Positions 18,232 through 27,421 are shown, counted from the stretch's first letter. The stretch: DNA of 64,000 nucleotides from Oscillospiraceae bacterium (GCA_017550645.1 JAFZOI010000024.1:180273-244272), one strand, 5' to 3'. The notes: generated by a model not told the origin, from the letters alone. Program-made: numbers and translations.

Positions 18232-20991
18232 ATGACAGACGTCGAACGCAGAGCCGCCGCAAAGCAATTTGCCGCCGATTGGAAGGGGCGCGGCGACGAA
18301 AAGCAGGAAACTCAGCTTTTCTGGATATCGCTGCTCTCCAAAGTCTTCGGCGTAGCCGAGCCGGACAAGTTAATAGAGTTCGAACTGCCCGTCAAGCTCG
18401 ACCATACGAGCTTTATAGACGGCTATATCGGCGCGACCCGCGTCCTGATAGAGCAAAAGGGCTCGGATATCGACCTGCGCAGGGGCTACAGGCAGTCCGA
18501 CGGCGCCATGCTGACGCCTTTTCAGCAGGCGCGGCGCTATGCGGGCAATCTGCCGCATAATCAGAACCCGCGCTGGATCGTCGTCTGCAATTTCCAAGAG
18601 TTCGACATACACGACATGAACCGCCCGAACGACGCGCCGGAGATAGTCAAGCTCGCAGAGCTTGAAAAGGACTATCCGCGCCTCAATTTCCTCGTCGATA
18701 CGGGCGACGAGAACATCCGCAAGGAGATGGAGATATCCTTCAAGGCCGGGCGGCTCGTCGGCGTGATATATGACGCGCTCAAAAAGCAGTACGCCGACCC
18801 TAATTCGGAGGCGGCGAGCAAGAGCCTCAATAAGCTCTGCGTCAGGCTCGTATTCTGCCTTTACGCGGAGGACGCGGGCATTTTCGGCGCGCGCAACATG
18901 TTCCACGACTATATGCAGGCGCACCGCTCCGAGGACAGGCGCGCGCTGATAAACCTTTTCCGCGTCCTCGACCAAGAGACCGATAAGCGCGACCCATATC
19001 TCGACGCGGACCTCGCGGCCTTCCCCTACGTAAACGGCGGCCTCTTTGCCGACGAGGACATCGAGATACCCCGCCTCGGCGACGAAGTCATCGACCTGAT
19101 TATAAAGAACGCGAGCGCGGACTTCGATTGGTCCTCCATAAGCCCGACCATATTCGGTGCGCTTTTCGAGAGCACGCTCAATCCCGACACCCGACGCGCC
19201 GGCGGTATGCACTATACGAGCATCGAGAACATACACAAGGTCATCGACCCGCTGTTTCTCGACGATCTGAAGGCCGAATTCGAGCAGATAAAGAATATCG
19301 CCGTCATCAAGACGCGCGACCAGAAGCTCCGCGATTTTCAGATAAAACTCTCAAAGCTCAAATTCCTCGACCCCGCCTGCGGCTCCGGCAACTTCCTGAC
19401 GGAGACGTATCTTTCCCTGCGTAAAATGGAAAACGAGATAATCGCGCTTCTCAACCGCGACCAGATCGCCATGGACCTCGGCGGCCTCATCAAAGTCTCG
19501 ATAAGTCAATTCTACGGGATAGAGATAAACGACTTCGCCGTCGCCGTCGCAAAGACGGCGCTCTGGATAGCCGAGAGCCAAATGATGAAGCAGACCGAGG
19601 ATATCGTCCACAAGGATTTTGACTTCTTCCCGCTCAAAACGAACGCGAACATCGTCGAGGGCAACGCGCTCCGCCTCGATTGGGAAACGGTCGTCGCGAA
19701 AACCGAGCTGAACTACATTATGGGCAATCCGCCGTTTGTGGGCGGCATGATGGCAACGAAAAGCCAAAAAGAGGATATGGCATATGTATTTCAAGGGGAA
19801 AAGGGAATCGGCGAATTGGATTATGTCTCATCTTGGTATAGAAAAGCCATAACCTATATACAGGCAACACGTATCGCTTGCGCATTTGTTTCAACGAATT
19901 CGATTTGTCAAGGGGAACAGGCTGTTATCCTTTGGAAAGCTCTATTTGAAATGGGAGCCCGTATCAACTTTGCATATCGGACTTTTAGGTGGGACAGCGA
20001 AGCTAAGATTAAGGCTCACGTTCACTGCGTTATTGTTGGGTTTTCTTTGCAAGAAGCAAAAAACAAAACTATATATGATTCTAATAAGGCTATCAAAGCG
20101 AACAACATAAACTCTTATCTGATCGACGCTCCTAACATTTTTGTTGAAAGCATTTCTTCTCCCCTGTGTGAAGTCCCAGCTATGCGATTTGGGAGCATGC
20201 CTAGAGATGGCGGAGGATTTGTTTTCTCCGATGATGAAAGAGAATCGTTGCTAGCTTCTGAGCCTGCCGCAGAGCAGTGGTTAAGGCCATATATAGGCTC
20301 TAGCGAATTCATCAACAACAAATCTCGGTGGTGTCTGTGGCTTGTTGGAGCAAGTCCGGCAGAACTCAGAAAATGTCCGACTGTGATGGCAAGAGTTGAG
20401 CAGGTCCGTCAATTTAGATTGAATAGCGTTGCTGCTGCAACAAGAAGGTTTGCAGAAACGCCAACACTTTTTTGTCAAATTGCGCAACCTGATTCCGATT
20501 ATATATTCATTCCGAGTGTTTCATCGGAACGTCGGCGCTATATTCCTATGGGTTTTATGAGTCACGAAGTCATTACAAGCAACTTAGCATTTTTAGTGCC
20601 AAACGCTACACTGTTCCATTTTGGCATGCTTACCTCCAATGTTCACATGGCATGGATGCGCGTGGTTTGCGGGCGACTGAAAAGCGACTACCGCTATTCA
20701 AAGGATATCGTCTATAACAATTTCCCGTGGCCTTCCCCGACCGAGGCGCAAAAGGAAAAAATCGAGCAGACAGCGCAGGGCATTCTCGACGCTCGGGCGC
20801 TCTATCCGGACAGCAGTCTTGCCGATCTCTACGACGAGGCAACGATGCCGCCGGAGCTTCGCAAGGCGCATCAGCAAAATGACCGCGCCGTCATGGAAGC
20901 TTACGGCTTCGACGTCAAGACCACGACGGAGGCAAGCTGCGTCGCGGAGCTTATGAAGATGTATCAGGAACTAACAGAAAGGCAGCGGTAA
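18232..20991 (+). CDS. MmeI-like single-chain restriction-modification enzyme (Type IIL), mosaic
   Basis: The product is 919 residues, the size of MmeI. Domain order fits that family: an N-terminal PD-(D/E)xK nuclease with Asp63, Glu74 and Lys76 (FIDGYIGATRVLIEQKG), a helical spacer, a gamma-class adenine methyltransferase with LDPACGSGNFL near residue 380 and NPPF near residue 499, then a target-recognition domain. The conserved CGRLKSDYRYSKDIVYNNFPWP motif starts near residue 812. It should methylate one adenine per site and cut at a distance. Bases from about 19745 to 20700 are clearly AT-richer than both ends, suggesting replacement of the specificity region. It follows DUF975 by 21 nt. 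Confidence 0.9.
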   Translation: MTDVERRAAAKQFAADWKGRGDEKQETQLFWISLLSKVFGVAEPDKLIEFELPVKLDHTSFIDGYIGATRVLIEQKGSDIDLRRGYRQSDGAMLTPFQQARRYAGNLPHNQNPRWIVVCNFQEFDIHDMNRPNDAPEIVKLAELEKDYPRLNFLVDTGDENIRKEMEISFKAGRLVGVIYDALKKQYADPNSEAASKSLNKLCVRLVFCLYAEDAGIFGARNMFHDYMQAHRSEDRRALINLFRVLDQETDKRDPYLDADLAAFPYVNGGLFADEDIEIPRLGDEVIDLIIKNASADFDWSSISPTIFGALFESTLNPDTRRAGGMHYTSIENIHKVIDPLFLDDLKAEFEQIKNIAVIKTRDQKLRDFQIKLSKLKFLDPACGSGNFLTETYLSLRKMENEIIALLNRDQIAMDLGGLIKVSISQFYGIEINDFAVAVAKTALWIAESQMMKQTEDIVHKDFDFFPLKTNANIVEGNALRLDWETVVAKTELNYIMGNPPFVGGMMATKSQKEDMAYVFQGEKGIGELDYVSSWYRKAITYIQATRIACAFVSTNSICQGEQAVILWKALFEMGARINFAYRTFRWDSEAKIKAHVHCVIVGFSLQEAKNKTIYDSNKAIKANNINSYLIDAPNIFVESISSPLCEVPAMRFGSMPRDGGGFVFSDDERESLLASEPAAEQWLRPYIGSSEFINNKSRWCLWLVGASPAELRKCPTVMARVEQVRQFRLNSVAAATRRFAETPTLFCQIAQPDSDYIFIPSVSSERRRYIPMGFMSHEVITSNLAFLVPNATLFHFGMLTSNVHMAWMRVVCGRLKSDYRYSKDIVYNNFPWPSPTEAQKEKIEQTAQGILDARALYPDSSLADLYDEATMPPELRKAHQQNDRAVMEAYGFDVKTTTEASCVAELMKMYQELTERQR

Positions 20992-21974
20992 TGTCTGAAG
21001 ATACGGTACAAAGTGTGATAAGAGAATGTTTTATCTCCATCATTAATCAGAAAAAAAAAGAAGGTTTGTCAGAAGAAGAGATTGAAAAGAAACTCTCTCA
21101 AGATAGAATCAATGAAGCTGTTAAAGAGCTAATTGCAACAATGTCGACCGACAGTGTAAATTATCTAAAAAGCAACATGTACGAAATAGTGATTGATGAA
21201 CGAGCCAGAGCTGAAGAGTTCATAGCACGAAATGAACAAATATGGGCTAAAGGCTTTGTTGCATCAGAGGCGATGTATTTAATCGTCTTGGATTGTGCGA
21301 AAGAGTACAATTCGTTTGTAAGAAAAAACGCTCAAGACAGATTAGCTGATTATCAATATCGATTCTATGCATTAACATATCTACATGGGCGAGCGCTCCA
21401 GCAGTATCTTGAAATAGTTTATTTATTAAAAGCCGGATTCGCGGACGGGGCATATGCTCGATGGCGTTCTATATATGAGATAAGCGTGATTTCTCAGTTT
21501 ATCGGCGAACAGGAAAGTGAAGAGTTAGCAAAGTCCTACATTGATTCCGCAAACACAGATTCACATAATTATAAATGGGCAAAAAAAGCGCCTTGCTTTT
21601 CAAATAGCCGGAAGAAAAACATTACTTTTAAGGATATTCAGGATAAATGCAATGAGGAATCCGGTTGGATTGAACTATATCGCCTTTCAAGCAAACTTGT
21701 TCATGCCTCTGCTCAAGGCACGTTTGGGCGTTTTGGCCAACCCTCACAAGATGAGAATCTCATTCCTGTAGGACATAGCGATTTCGGATTGGCCCTTCCT
21801 GCTGAAAATGCTGCTATATCATTGGCTCTAACATCTGTTGTTTATTTTGGACTGATACCTTATGGCGAAAGCGATGTATTCATGCTTATAATCCTCAAAT
21901 GGGTTGATTATATTCTTGAATGCTATCATACTATTAAAACAGAATCGTTTTCAGACGATTTGAGCGAGAATTAG
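20991..21974 (+). CDS. DUF5677 / HEPN-like protein coupled to the MmeI-like enzyme
   Basis: A 327-residue, mostly helical protein. The segment YLHGRALQQYLEIVYLLKAGFADGAYARWRSIYEISVISQFI resembles DUF5677 proteins, and RLSSKLVHAS has the spacing R-x6-H seen in the R-x4-6-H motif of HEPN ribonucleases. The N-terminus is a charged coiled segment (INQKKKEGLSEEEIEKKL). The start shares one base with the upstream stop (TAATG), so translation is coupled. It is AT-rich unlike its surroundings, suggesting transfer. It may be an accessory defence or abortive-infection protein; this is inference. Confidence 0.65.
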   Translation: MSEDTVQSVIRECFISIINQKKKEGLSEEEIEKKLSQDRINEAVKELIATMSTDSVNYLKSNMYEIVIDERARAEEFIARNEQIWAKGFVASEAMYLIVLDCAKEYNSFVRKNAQDRLADYQYRFYALTYLHGRALQQYLEIVYLLKAGFADGAYARWRSIYEISVISQFIGEQESEELAKSYIDSANTDSHNYKWAKKAPCFSNSRKKNITFKDIQDKCNEESGWIELYRLSSKLVHASAQGTFGRFGQPSQDENLIPVGHSDFGLALPAENAAISLALTSVVYFGLIPYGESDVFMLIILKWVDYILECYHTIKTESFSDDLSEN

Positions 21975-21981
21975 AATACGC

Positions 21982-22015
21982 GGCGCAGTCTTTGCGGAGA
22001 CTGCGCCGTTTTTTT
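21982..22015 (+). terminator. Rho-independent terminator after the restriction module
   Basis: Perfect 10-bp stem GGCGCAGTCT / AGACTGCGCC with a 6-nt loop followed by G and seven or more T, eight nt after the DUF5677 stop. Confidence 0.9.
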
Positions 22016-22017
22016 GC

Positions 22018-22220
22018 GGCGCGATGAAGGCATCGCGCCCTACGCGCAACCCGGAAGCGCGGCAAAAAAAGTCCCCTTTTGCGAAAGGGGGATACAGGGG
22101 GATCGGATACTATCCGTCGGAGACTCCTTTTATCTATGTGAGACAAGAGAAAACAATTAAGATTAGATCCGATCCCTCAGTCGCGGCTTCGCCGTGACAG
22201 CTCCCTTTCCAAAGGGAGCC
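22018..22220. repeat. Cluster of palindromic intergenic repeats
   Basis: This gene-free stretch contains several perfect inverted repeats: GGCGCGATG-AAGG-CATCGCGCC (22018-22039), CCCCTTT-TGCG-AAAGGGG (22073-22090) and GCTCCCTTT-CC-AAAGGGAGC (22200-22219). The last follows CCCTCAGTCGCGGCTTCG, which resembles palindromic repeats dispersed through gut Clostridia genomes. No coding sequence is seen between 22008 and 22308. Confidence 0.6.
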
Positions 22221-22308
22221 TTTGGGTCTTTTCGTTTTGCCTATTCCTATTTCGGAGGAAATGCGGTATACTGTTAAGTCAGAAAGAAAAAACGAGGGAG
22301 GGACGAGA

Positions 22309-23478
22309 ATGCTGCGAGAATGCGCCCTTGAAAGCCCGAGCTTTTCCCGGCTGCTGGACGTCTGGCGCAACAGAGCGCGCGGCGCGGAGGAATTCCGCGC
22401 GGCGGGCGGCCGCGTCGTGGGCTGTCTGGGAGAGGACGTGCCGGAGGAATACATCATCGCGGGCGGCATGCTGCCCGTGCGCATCCCGCCGGACCCGGAA
22501 AGCGACCTCGCCGGGGCCGACCGCTGGCTCGAAGCCTGCTTCGATCCGCTCGTCCGCAGCCAGTTCGACCGCATAGTCCGCGGCGAGACGGCGCGCCTCT
22601 GCGACTATATCGCCGTTTCCAATTCGACGGACGTGCTCGTGCGCATCTACCTCTATCTTCGCGAGCTGCGCCGGACGGAGCCGGAATGCCCCGTCCCGCC
22701 GACGGCGTTCATCGACTGGCTCTTTACGCGCTCGCGCAAGTTCCAGCTCGCCAACGAGCGCACGGCGGCGATCTTCCGCGCGCAGGCGGAGACTTGGGCC
22801 GGGCGGCCCATCTCGGACGGCGACGTCGCCGCGGCGATAGGCATATTGAATGAAAACCGCGCGGCGCTGCGGGAAATTTCCGCGCTGCGCCTCGCTCCCG
22901 AGCCGCGCGTCTCCGGCGCGGAGGCCCTCGTCATTACGGGCGCGGGCTTTTACATGGAAAGAGCCGCGCATACGGCGCTCGTCCGTGACGTCGCCCGCGA
23001 GGCGGAGAGCTGGCCCGCGCTGACGGGCCCGCGCGTCTTTCTCAGCGGCACGGGGCAATACGATACGGGCATATACGACATGATAGAGGACGGCGGCGCA
23101 GTCGTCGTCGCGGAGGACCACGACTGCGGCATGCGGTGGTACGAGGGCGACACGGACCCGGCGCTCCCTCCGGAGCGCGCCGTCGCCGCGAGATACATGC
23201 TGCGCTCCCCCTCGCCGAAGAAGGCGACCGTGGAGGCCCGCGTCGAGGCGCTATGCCGCGCCGTGAAGGCGGCGGACGCGCGGGGCGTCGCGGTCTGCAT
23301 GGACCGCTTCGAGGAGGCCGCGAGCTGGGATTTCCCGGAGCAGCGCAGGGCGCTCGCGGAGATGGGCGTGACAGCGCGCGAATTTTTCCATCTCCCCTAC
23401 CCGGCCGCCGGCGATCCCGGCCTGAAGGCGGATATGGCGGACTTCGTCCGCGCGCTGGGAGGTGGACAAAATGGCTGA
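22309..23478 (+). CDS. 2-hydroxyacyl-CoA dehydratase subunit (HgdB/FldC-like)
   Basis: A 389-residue protein of the 2-hydroxyacyl-CoA dehydratase D-component family. The hallmark early block is RVVGCLGEDVPEEYIIAGGMLPVRI, with further cysteines at ETARLCDYIAVSNSTD and at VAVCMDRFEEAASWDFPEQRRALAEMG. The start is ATG 22309 after GAGGGAGGGACGAG; upstream in-frame codons lack a ribosome binding site. It overlaps the next subunit by 8 nt. The substrate is unknown. A possible -10 TATACT lies at about 22266-22271. Confidence 0.85.
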   Translation: MLRECALESPSFSRLLDVWRNRARGAEEFRAAGGRVVGCLGEDVPEEYIIAGGMLPVRIPPDPESDLAGADRWLEACFDPLVRSQFDRIVRGETARLCDYIAVSNSTDVLVRIYLYLRELRRTEPECPVPPTAFIDWLFTRSRKFQLANERTAAIFRAQAETWAGRPISDGDVAAAIGILNENRAALREISALRLAPEPRVSGAEALVITGAGFYMERAAHTALVRDVAREAESWPALTGPRVFLSGTGQYDTGIYDMIEDGGAVVVAEDHDCGMRWYEGDTDPALPPERAVAARYMLRSPSPKKATVEARVEALCRAVKAADARGVAVCMDRFEEAASWDFPEQRRALAEMGVTAREFFHLPYPAAGDPGLKADMADFVRALGGGQNG

Positions 23479-24772
23479 CACTAACGCGCCGCGCGCCGTC
23501 AAGACCCTCAAGGCGGCGGAGGAATCCGGCGCTTATCAGAAGCAGTGGTTCCGCTCGCTCCACGGGCGCGTCGCGGCCGGCGAGGACTTCGCCTTTCTCA
23601 ACGCCGACGTGCCGATGGAGATTTTCCGGGCCATGGATATCCCCTTCGTCGTCAATCAGTGGTGGGCGGCGATATGCTCGGCAAAGCGCATGACGCCGCG
23701 CTATACCAAGCTCCTCGGCGAGGCGGGCTACCGGGACGATCTCTGCTCCTACTGCAGCGCCGTCCTCGGCGAGAGCCTCGACCCGGAGGACGCGGAGGTC
23801 GGCCCGTGGGGCGGCCTGCCGAAGCCTACCATCGCCATAACGCGCCTGACCTGCGACTGTCAGGGCAAGATATTCGGCCTGCTGGCCAAAAACTACGGCG
23901 CGGACCTCTACCTCATGGAGAATACGCAGCCTCGCACCGTCCCTGAAAACTGGTGGGACCTCGCGGCGGACCGCTGGGAGGAGCTCTACGACTCCGACCG
24001 GCTGGACCTCGCGGTCGAGGAGCTCAAAGCCCTCATCGCCTTTCTCGAGCGCAAGACCGGGCGCATGTTCGACAATAACAGGCTCGTCGAGGTCATGCGG
24101 CTCGTCAACGAGCAGGAGAGCTGGTACCGGCGCACGCGCGACCTCATCGCGGAGGCCCCGAAGGCTCCCGTCACGGTCGTGGACACGATAAACGCGACGA
24201 TGCAGGCGCAGTGGCAGCGCGGCACCGAATGGGCCGCGGGGCACGCAAAGCGCATGTACGAGGAGATACGCGGCCTCGCCGAGGCGGGGCACGCCGCCGT
24301 CCCCAACGAGAAATACAGGCTCATGTGGCTCGGCCGAGGCATCTGGCACGACTTCGCGTTTTATCAGAATTTCGAGAGCAAATACGGCGCGGCCTTCGTC
24401 TGGAGCATGTACCTCGCCATGGGCGCCGACGCATACATACGCAACAATTTCGAGCGCGATCCCCTGCGCGCGCTGGCGGCGCGGTATATCGGCATGGAGG
24501 ACTTTCTGCACATGCCGCCGTGGAACAGCGGCTGGTTCGTGCGCGAAGCTAAGCGCAACCGCATAGACGGCGTCGTATACATGGCGCCGGCAAACTGCAT
24601 GCAGGCGGTCGAGGGCTCGGCTTTCATCGTCAAGGCGCTGGAGAAGGCGGGCATACCGGTATTGCTCTTCCGCGCAGACCCCGTGGACGACAGAAAATGG
24701 AACCGGGACAACATGACCGCGCTCGTGAGCGGCTTTATAGAAGACAGGATCATCGGAGGGAATGAAAAATGA
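23471..24772 (+). CDS. 2-hydroxyacyl-CoA dehydratase subunit (HgdA/FldB-like)
   Basis: A 433-residue partner subunit. It has candidate cluster-ligand cysteines at DDLCSYCSAVLGES, ITRLTCDCQGK and YMAPANCMQAVEG, and the family pattern of a long helical middle (NNRLVEVMRLVNEQESWYRRTRDLI). The start is ATG 23471 with GGAGGTG seven nt upstream. These enzymes use an ATP-driven one-electron activation of a [4Fe-4S] cluster to dehydrate (R)-2-hydroxyacyl-CoA. The usual HgdC/FldI activator is not next to it. Confidence 0.85.
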   Translation: MADTNAPRAVKTLKAAEESGAYQKQWFRSLHGRVAAGEDFAFLNADVPMEIFRAMDIPFVVNQWWAAICSAKRMTPRYTKLLGEAGYRDDLCSYCSAVLGESLDPEDAEVGPWGGLPKPTIAITRLTCDCQGKIFGLLAKNYGADLYLMENTQPRTVPENWWDLAADRWEELYDSDRLDLAVEELKALIAFLERKTGRMFDNNRLVEVMRLVNEQESWYRRTRDLIAEAPKAPVTVVDTINATMQAQWQRGTEWAAGHAKRMYEEIRGLAEAGHAAVPNEKYRLMWLGRGIWHDFAFYQNFESKYGAAFVWSMYLAMGADAYIRNNFERDPLRALAARYIGMEDFLHMPPWNSGWFVREAKRNRIDGVVYMAPANCMQAVEGSAFIVKALEKAGIPVLLFRADPVDDRKWNRDNMTALVSGFIEDRIIGGNEK

Positions 24773-25989
24773 CGGGAACGGGGCCGCTGAGCGGCTATAA
24801 GATACTCGACATGACGCAGTTTGAGGCGGGCACCGTCTGCACGGAGACGCTGGCGTGGATGGGCGCGGAGGTCTGGAAGGTGGAGCGCCCAGTAACCGGC
24901 GAGCAGGGCCGTTACAGCATGGTCGAGCCGGACAAGGACAGCTTCGGCTTTATCATACTGAACATGAACAAGGAGTCGATAACCTGCAACGCGAAAAAGC
25001 CCGAAGGCCTCGAGCTCATGAAAAAGCTCGCCGCCGAGGCGGACGTCTTCGTGGAAAACATGGGCCCCGGCTCCGTCGAGCGGCTCGGTCTGGGCTACGA
25101 CGTGCTCAGGGAGATAAATCCCCGCATCGTCTATACGCAGCTCAAGGGCTTCGGCATGGACGGCCCATTCGCGGACTATCCGGCCTTCGCCCCCATAGGG
25201 CAGGCGACAGGCGGCGTCCCCGCCATGACGGGCTTTGAGGACAGTCCGCCCTGCCAGCCCGGCGTGAACGTCGGCGATTCGGGGCTCGGCTATATGGCCG
25301 CGATGAGCATCATCGCCGCCCTGCTGCAGCGCGAGCACACCGGCAAGGGGCAGTATATCGAGGTCGACATGCAGGACACCTGCGTCTGCTTCGGGCGCGC
25401 CAACTGGGAGCCTTATTACATTAACGGCAGGCAGATACCCCGCCGCGTCGGCAACGGCATGCCGATGGAAAACGTCGCCCCGGCGGGCATGTACCCCTGC
25501 AAGCCCTTCGGATATAACGACTACGTGCATATCTACTGCTCCCGTCACCCCGGCAGCAGTCAGTTCGAGCGGCTGTGCAAAATAATCGGGCATGAGGAGC
25601 TGCTCTCCGATCCCCGCATGGCAACGCCGCAGTCGCGCTATCTCGTCAGAGACGAGCTGGACGCGATAATCTCTGAGTGGACGAGCAGGCACACAAAGCA
25701 GGAGGCCATGGATATACTCTGCAAGGCGGATATCCCCGGCGGAGCCGTGCTCGACATGGAGGATCTGACGAATGACGAATACCTCCGCGGACGCGGCACG
25801 ATGACCGAGATAGAGCACCCCGAGCGCGGCAGGCTCGTCGTCCCCGGCTTTGCTCCGAAGATGAGCGGGAACGACCTGCATTATGAGTCCTCTCCGGCGC
25901 TCGGCGAGCACAACCGCAAGGTCTATCACGATCTGCTCGGGCTCTCCGACGCGGAGATGGACGAGCTGAAGGCCAAGGGCGTTATCTGA
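24769..25989 (+). CDS. Family III CoA-transferase (CaiB/BaiF type)
   Basis: A 406-residue CoA-transferase with the family opening PLSGYKILDMTQFEAGTVCTETLAWMGAEVWKVERP, LNMNKESITCNAKKPEGLELMKKL, and the catalytic Asp in QPGVNVGDSGLGYMAAMSIIAALL. It overlaps the dehydratase gene (ATGA). By analogy with FldA in the aromatic-lactate pathway it probably activates the hydroxy acid with CoA taken from the product. The three genes form a compact reductive-fermentation operon ended by a terminator at 26002. Confidence 0.92.
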   Translation: MTGTGPLSGYKILDMTQFEAGTVCTETLAWMGAEVWKVERPVTGEQGRYSMVEPDKDSFGFIILNMNKESITCNAKKPEGLELMKKLAAEADVFVENMGPGSVERLGLGYDVLREINPRIVYTQLKGFGMDGPFADYPAFAPIGQATGGVPAMTGFEDSPPCQPGVNVGDSGLGYMAAMSIIAALLQREHTGKGQYIEVDMQDTCVCFGRANWEPYYINGRQIPRRVGNGMPMENVAPAGMYPCKPFGYNDYVHIYCSRHPGSSQFERLCKIIGHEELLSDPRMATPQSRYLVRDELDAIISEWTSRHTKQEAMDILCKADIPGGAVLDMEDLTNDEYLRGRGTMTEIEHPERGRLVVPGFAPKMSGNDLHYESSPALGEHNRKVYHDLLGLSDAEMDELKAKGVI

Positions 25990-26001
25990 ATAAACAAAAA
26001 A

Positions 26002-26037
26002 CGAGACGCGGGCAGGCTGCCCGCGTCTCGCTTTATT
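26002..26037. terminator. Bidirectional terminator between CoA-transferase and PAP2 genes
   Basis: Inverted repeat CGAGACGCGGGCA / TGCCCGCGTCTCG with a 3-nt loop, A-rich on the left and CTTTATT on the right. It lies between convergent genes and can serve both. Confidence 0.85.
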
Positions 26038-26042
26038 ATCCG

Positions 26043-26702
26043 TTATCTTCTTTTCTTCTTTGTGAGGCCGACGGCCCATGCGTAGAGCGTTACGAGCCCC
26101 GCGCTGATGATGACGCCGCCTATTATGTCCGTGAGCCAATGTACGCCGGAGATGAGCCTGCCTATGACCATGAACGCGGCGAACGCGCCGAGCAGGATGA
26201 GGACGACGGAGCGCGCCGTGCCGCTTTTCATGCGGTCGCCGAGCTGCATCATCGCCGTCGGGACGACGCAGAGGACGAGCATCGTCGTCGAGGAGGGGTA
26301 CGACGGCTCAAGCACGCCCTCGATGAGGACGGGCCTCCGGTTTACGACAACGAACTCAAAGAGAATGTAGACTATCGCGACGACGATATAATACGCGCCG
26401 AGGATGAGGATGCTCGCGTCGACCCTGAGAAGGCTCCGCCTTCTGATGAGCTGGAAAAGCCCGAGGATCGCAAACGCGAAGACGAATATGAACGGCACGA
26501 CGCCGAGCCAGTCGGTCAGCTTGTAAAGCCCCATATGTTCGCCGGTCAGCTTATGGAAAGGCCCGTTTATCGCGGCGAAGCCGACGGACGAGCCCTCCGG
26601 CCCGATCGCGCGCACGTCGACGCAGACGACGAGTGCCGTCCAGAGCACGAACAGCGCGACGAGCAGAAGACCAATGTATAGTTTTTTCGTGTTGTTTTTC
26701 AT
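26043..26702 (-). CDS. PAP2 family membrane phosphatase
   Basis: A 219-residue integral membrane protein with the three PAP2 phosphatase signatures: NRRPVLIEG (first motif with Arg-Pro), YPSSTT (second motif, with the usual PSGH His replaced) and GRLISGVHWLTDIIGG (third motif with catalytic His and Asp). About six hydrophobic segments. The start is ATG 26702 (MKNNTKKLYIG) with GGAG upstream. It likely acts on a lipid phosphate such as undecaprenyl diphosphate. It starts two bases after the upstream gene ends. Confidence 0.88.
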   Translation of the reverse strand: MKNNTKKLYIGLLLVALFVLWTALVVCVDVRAIGPEGSSVGFAAINGPFHKLTGEHMGLYKLTDWLGVVPFIFVFAFAILGLFQLIRRRSLLRVDASILILGAYYIVVAIVYILFEFVVVNRRPVLIEGVLEPSYPSSTTMLVLCVVPTAMMQLGDRMKSGTARSVVLILLGAFAAFMVIGRLISGVHWLTDIIGGVIISAGLVTLYAWAVGLTKKKRR

Positions 26703-26704
26703 CT

Positions 26705-27421
26705 TTATTTCTCCGAAGAATATTTGATAAGGTCGAGCACGACCGCGCCCGCCGCCATGAGGCCGGCTGCCGGCGGCACCCACGACACGCTGCCGGGGAC
26801 GCTGCGCCGCCCGGGAGGCGGCTCCTCCCCGCCATCGGGCTTGATGGGCTCCTCGGGGCTGAAAACGACCTTGAGGTGATTTATCCCGCGGTACCTGAGC
26901 TCCTTGCGCATGACGCGCGCGAGGGGGCAGTTTTCCGTCTTGGATATGTCGGTCACGCGCAGCTGCGAGGGATCGAGCTTGTTGCCCGTCCCGAGCGAAG
27001 AAATGATCGGAACGCCGCGCGAGAGCGCCGTCTGGATGAGGTCGAGCTTGCAGGAGACGAGGTCGATCGCATCGAGGATATAGTCGAATTCGTCGAAGGC
27101 GAAGCTGTCCCTCGTCTCGGCCGAGTATCGCCGCATGACGGGGATGGCGCGGATATCGGGATTGATGTCCCTCGCGCGCGCCGCCTCGACCTCCGCCTTG
27201 CTCTGCCCGACGGTCGAGGTCGCGGCTCCGGCCTGTCTGTTTATGTTGCTCTCGGAATAGACGTCCTCGTCGACGAGCGTCAGCGTCCCCACTCCCGCTC
27301 TGGCGAGAGCCTCCGCGGCGCTGCCGCCGACGCCCCCGAGCCCGAATACGGCGACGTGCTTTTTTGCCAGAAGCTCGACGGCGTCCTCGCCGAGGAGCAT
27401 GGCCTCTCTTGAAAATCGCAT
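26705..27421 (-). CDS. tcdA: TcdA-like ThiF/E1 family protein
   Basis: A 238-residue E1-like ATP-dependent enzyme. It has the nucleotide-binding glycine loop HVAVFGLGGVGGSAAEALARAGVGTLTLVDEDVYSESNINRQ and the DILDAID-type motif (YILDAIDLVSCKLDLI). The end SWVPPAAGLMAAGAVVLDLI is typical of TcdA (CsdL), which cyclises t6A in tRNA to ct6A. The start is ATG 27421 (MRFSREAMLLGEDAVELL) with GGGGGATC upstream. Confidence 0.88.
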   Translation of the reverse strand: MRFSREAMLLGEDAVELLAKKHVAVFGLGGVGGSAAEALARAGVGTLTLVDEDVYSESNINRQAGAATSTVGQSKAEVEAARARDINPDIRAIPVMRRYSAETRDSFAFDEFDYILDAIDLVSCKLDLIQTALSRGVPIISSLGTGNKLDPSQLRVTDISKTENCPLARVMRKELRYRGINHLKVVFSPEEPIKPDGGEEPPPGRRSVPGSVSWVPPAAGLMAAGAVVLDLIKYSSEK

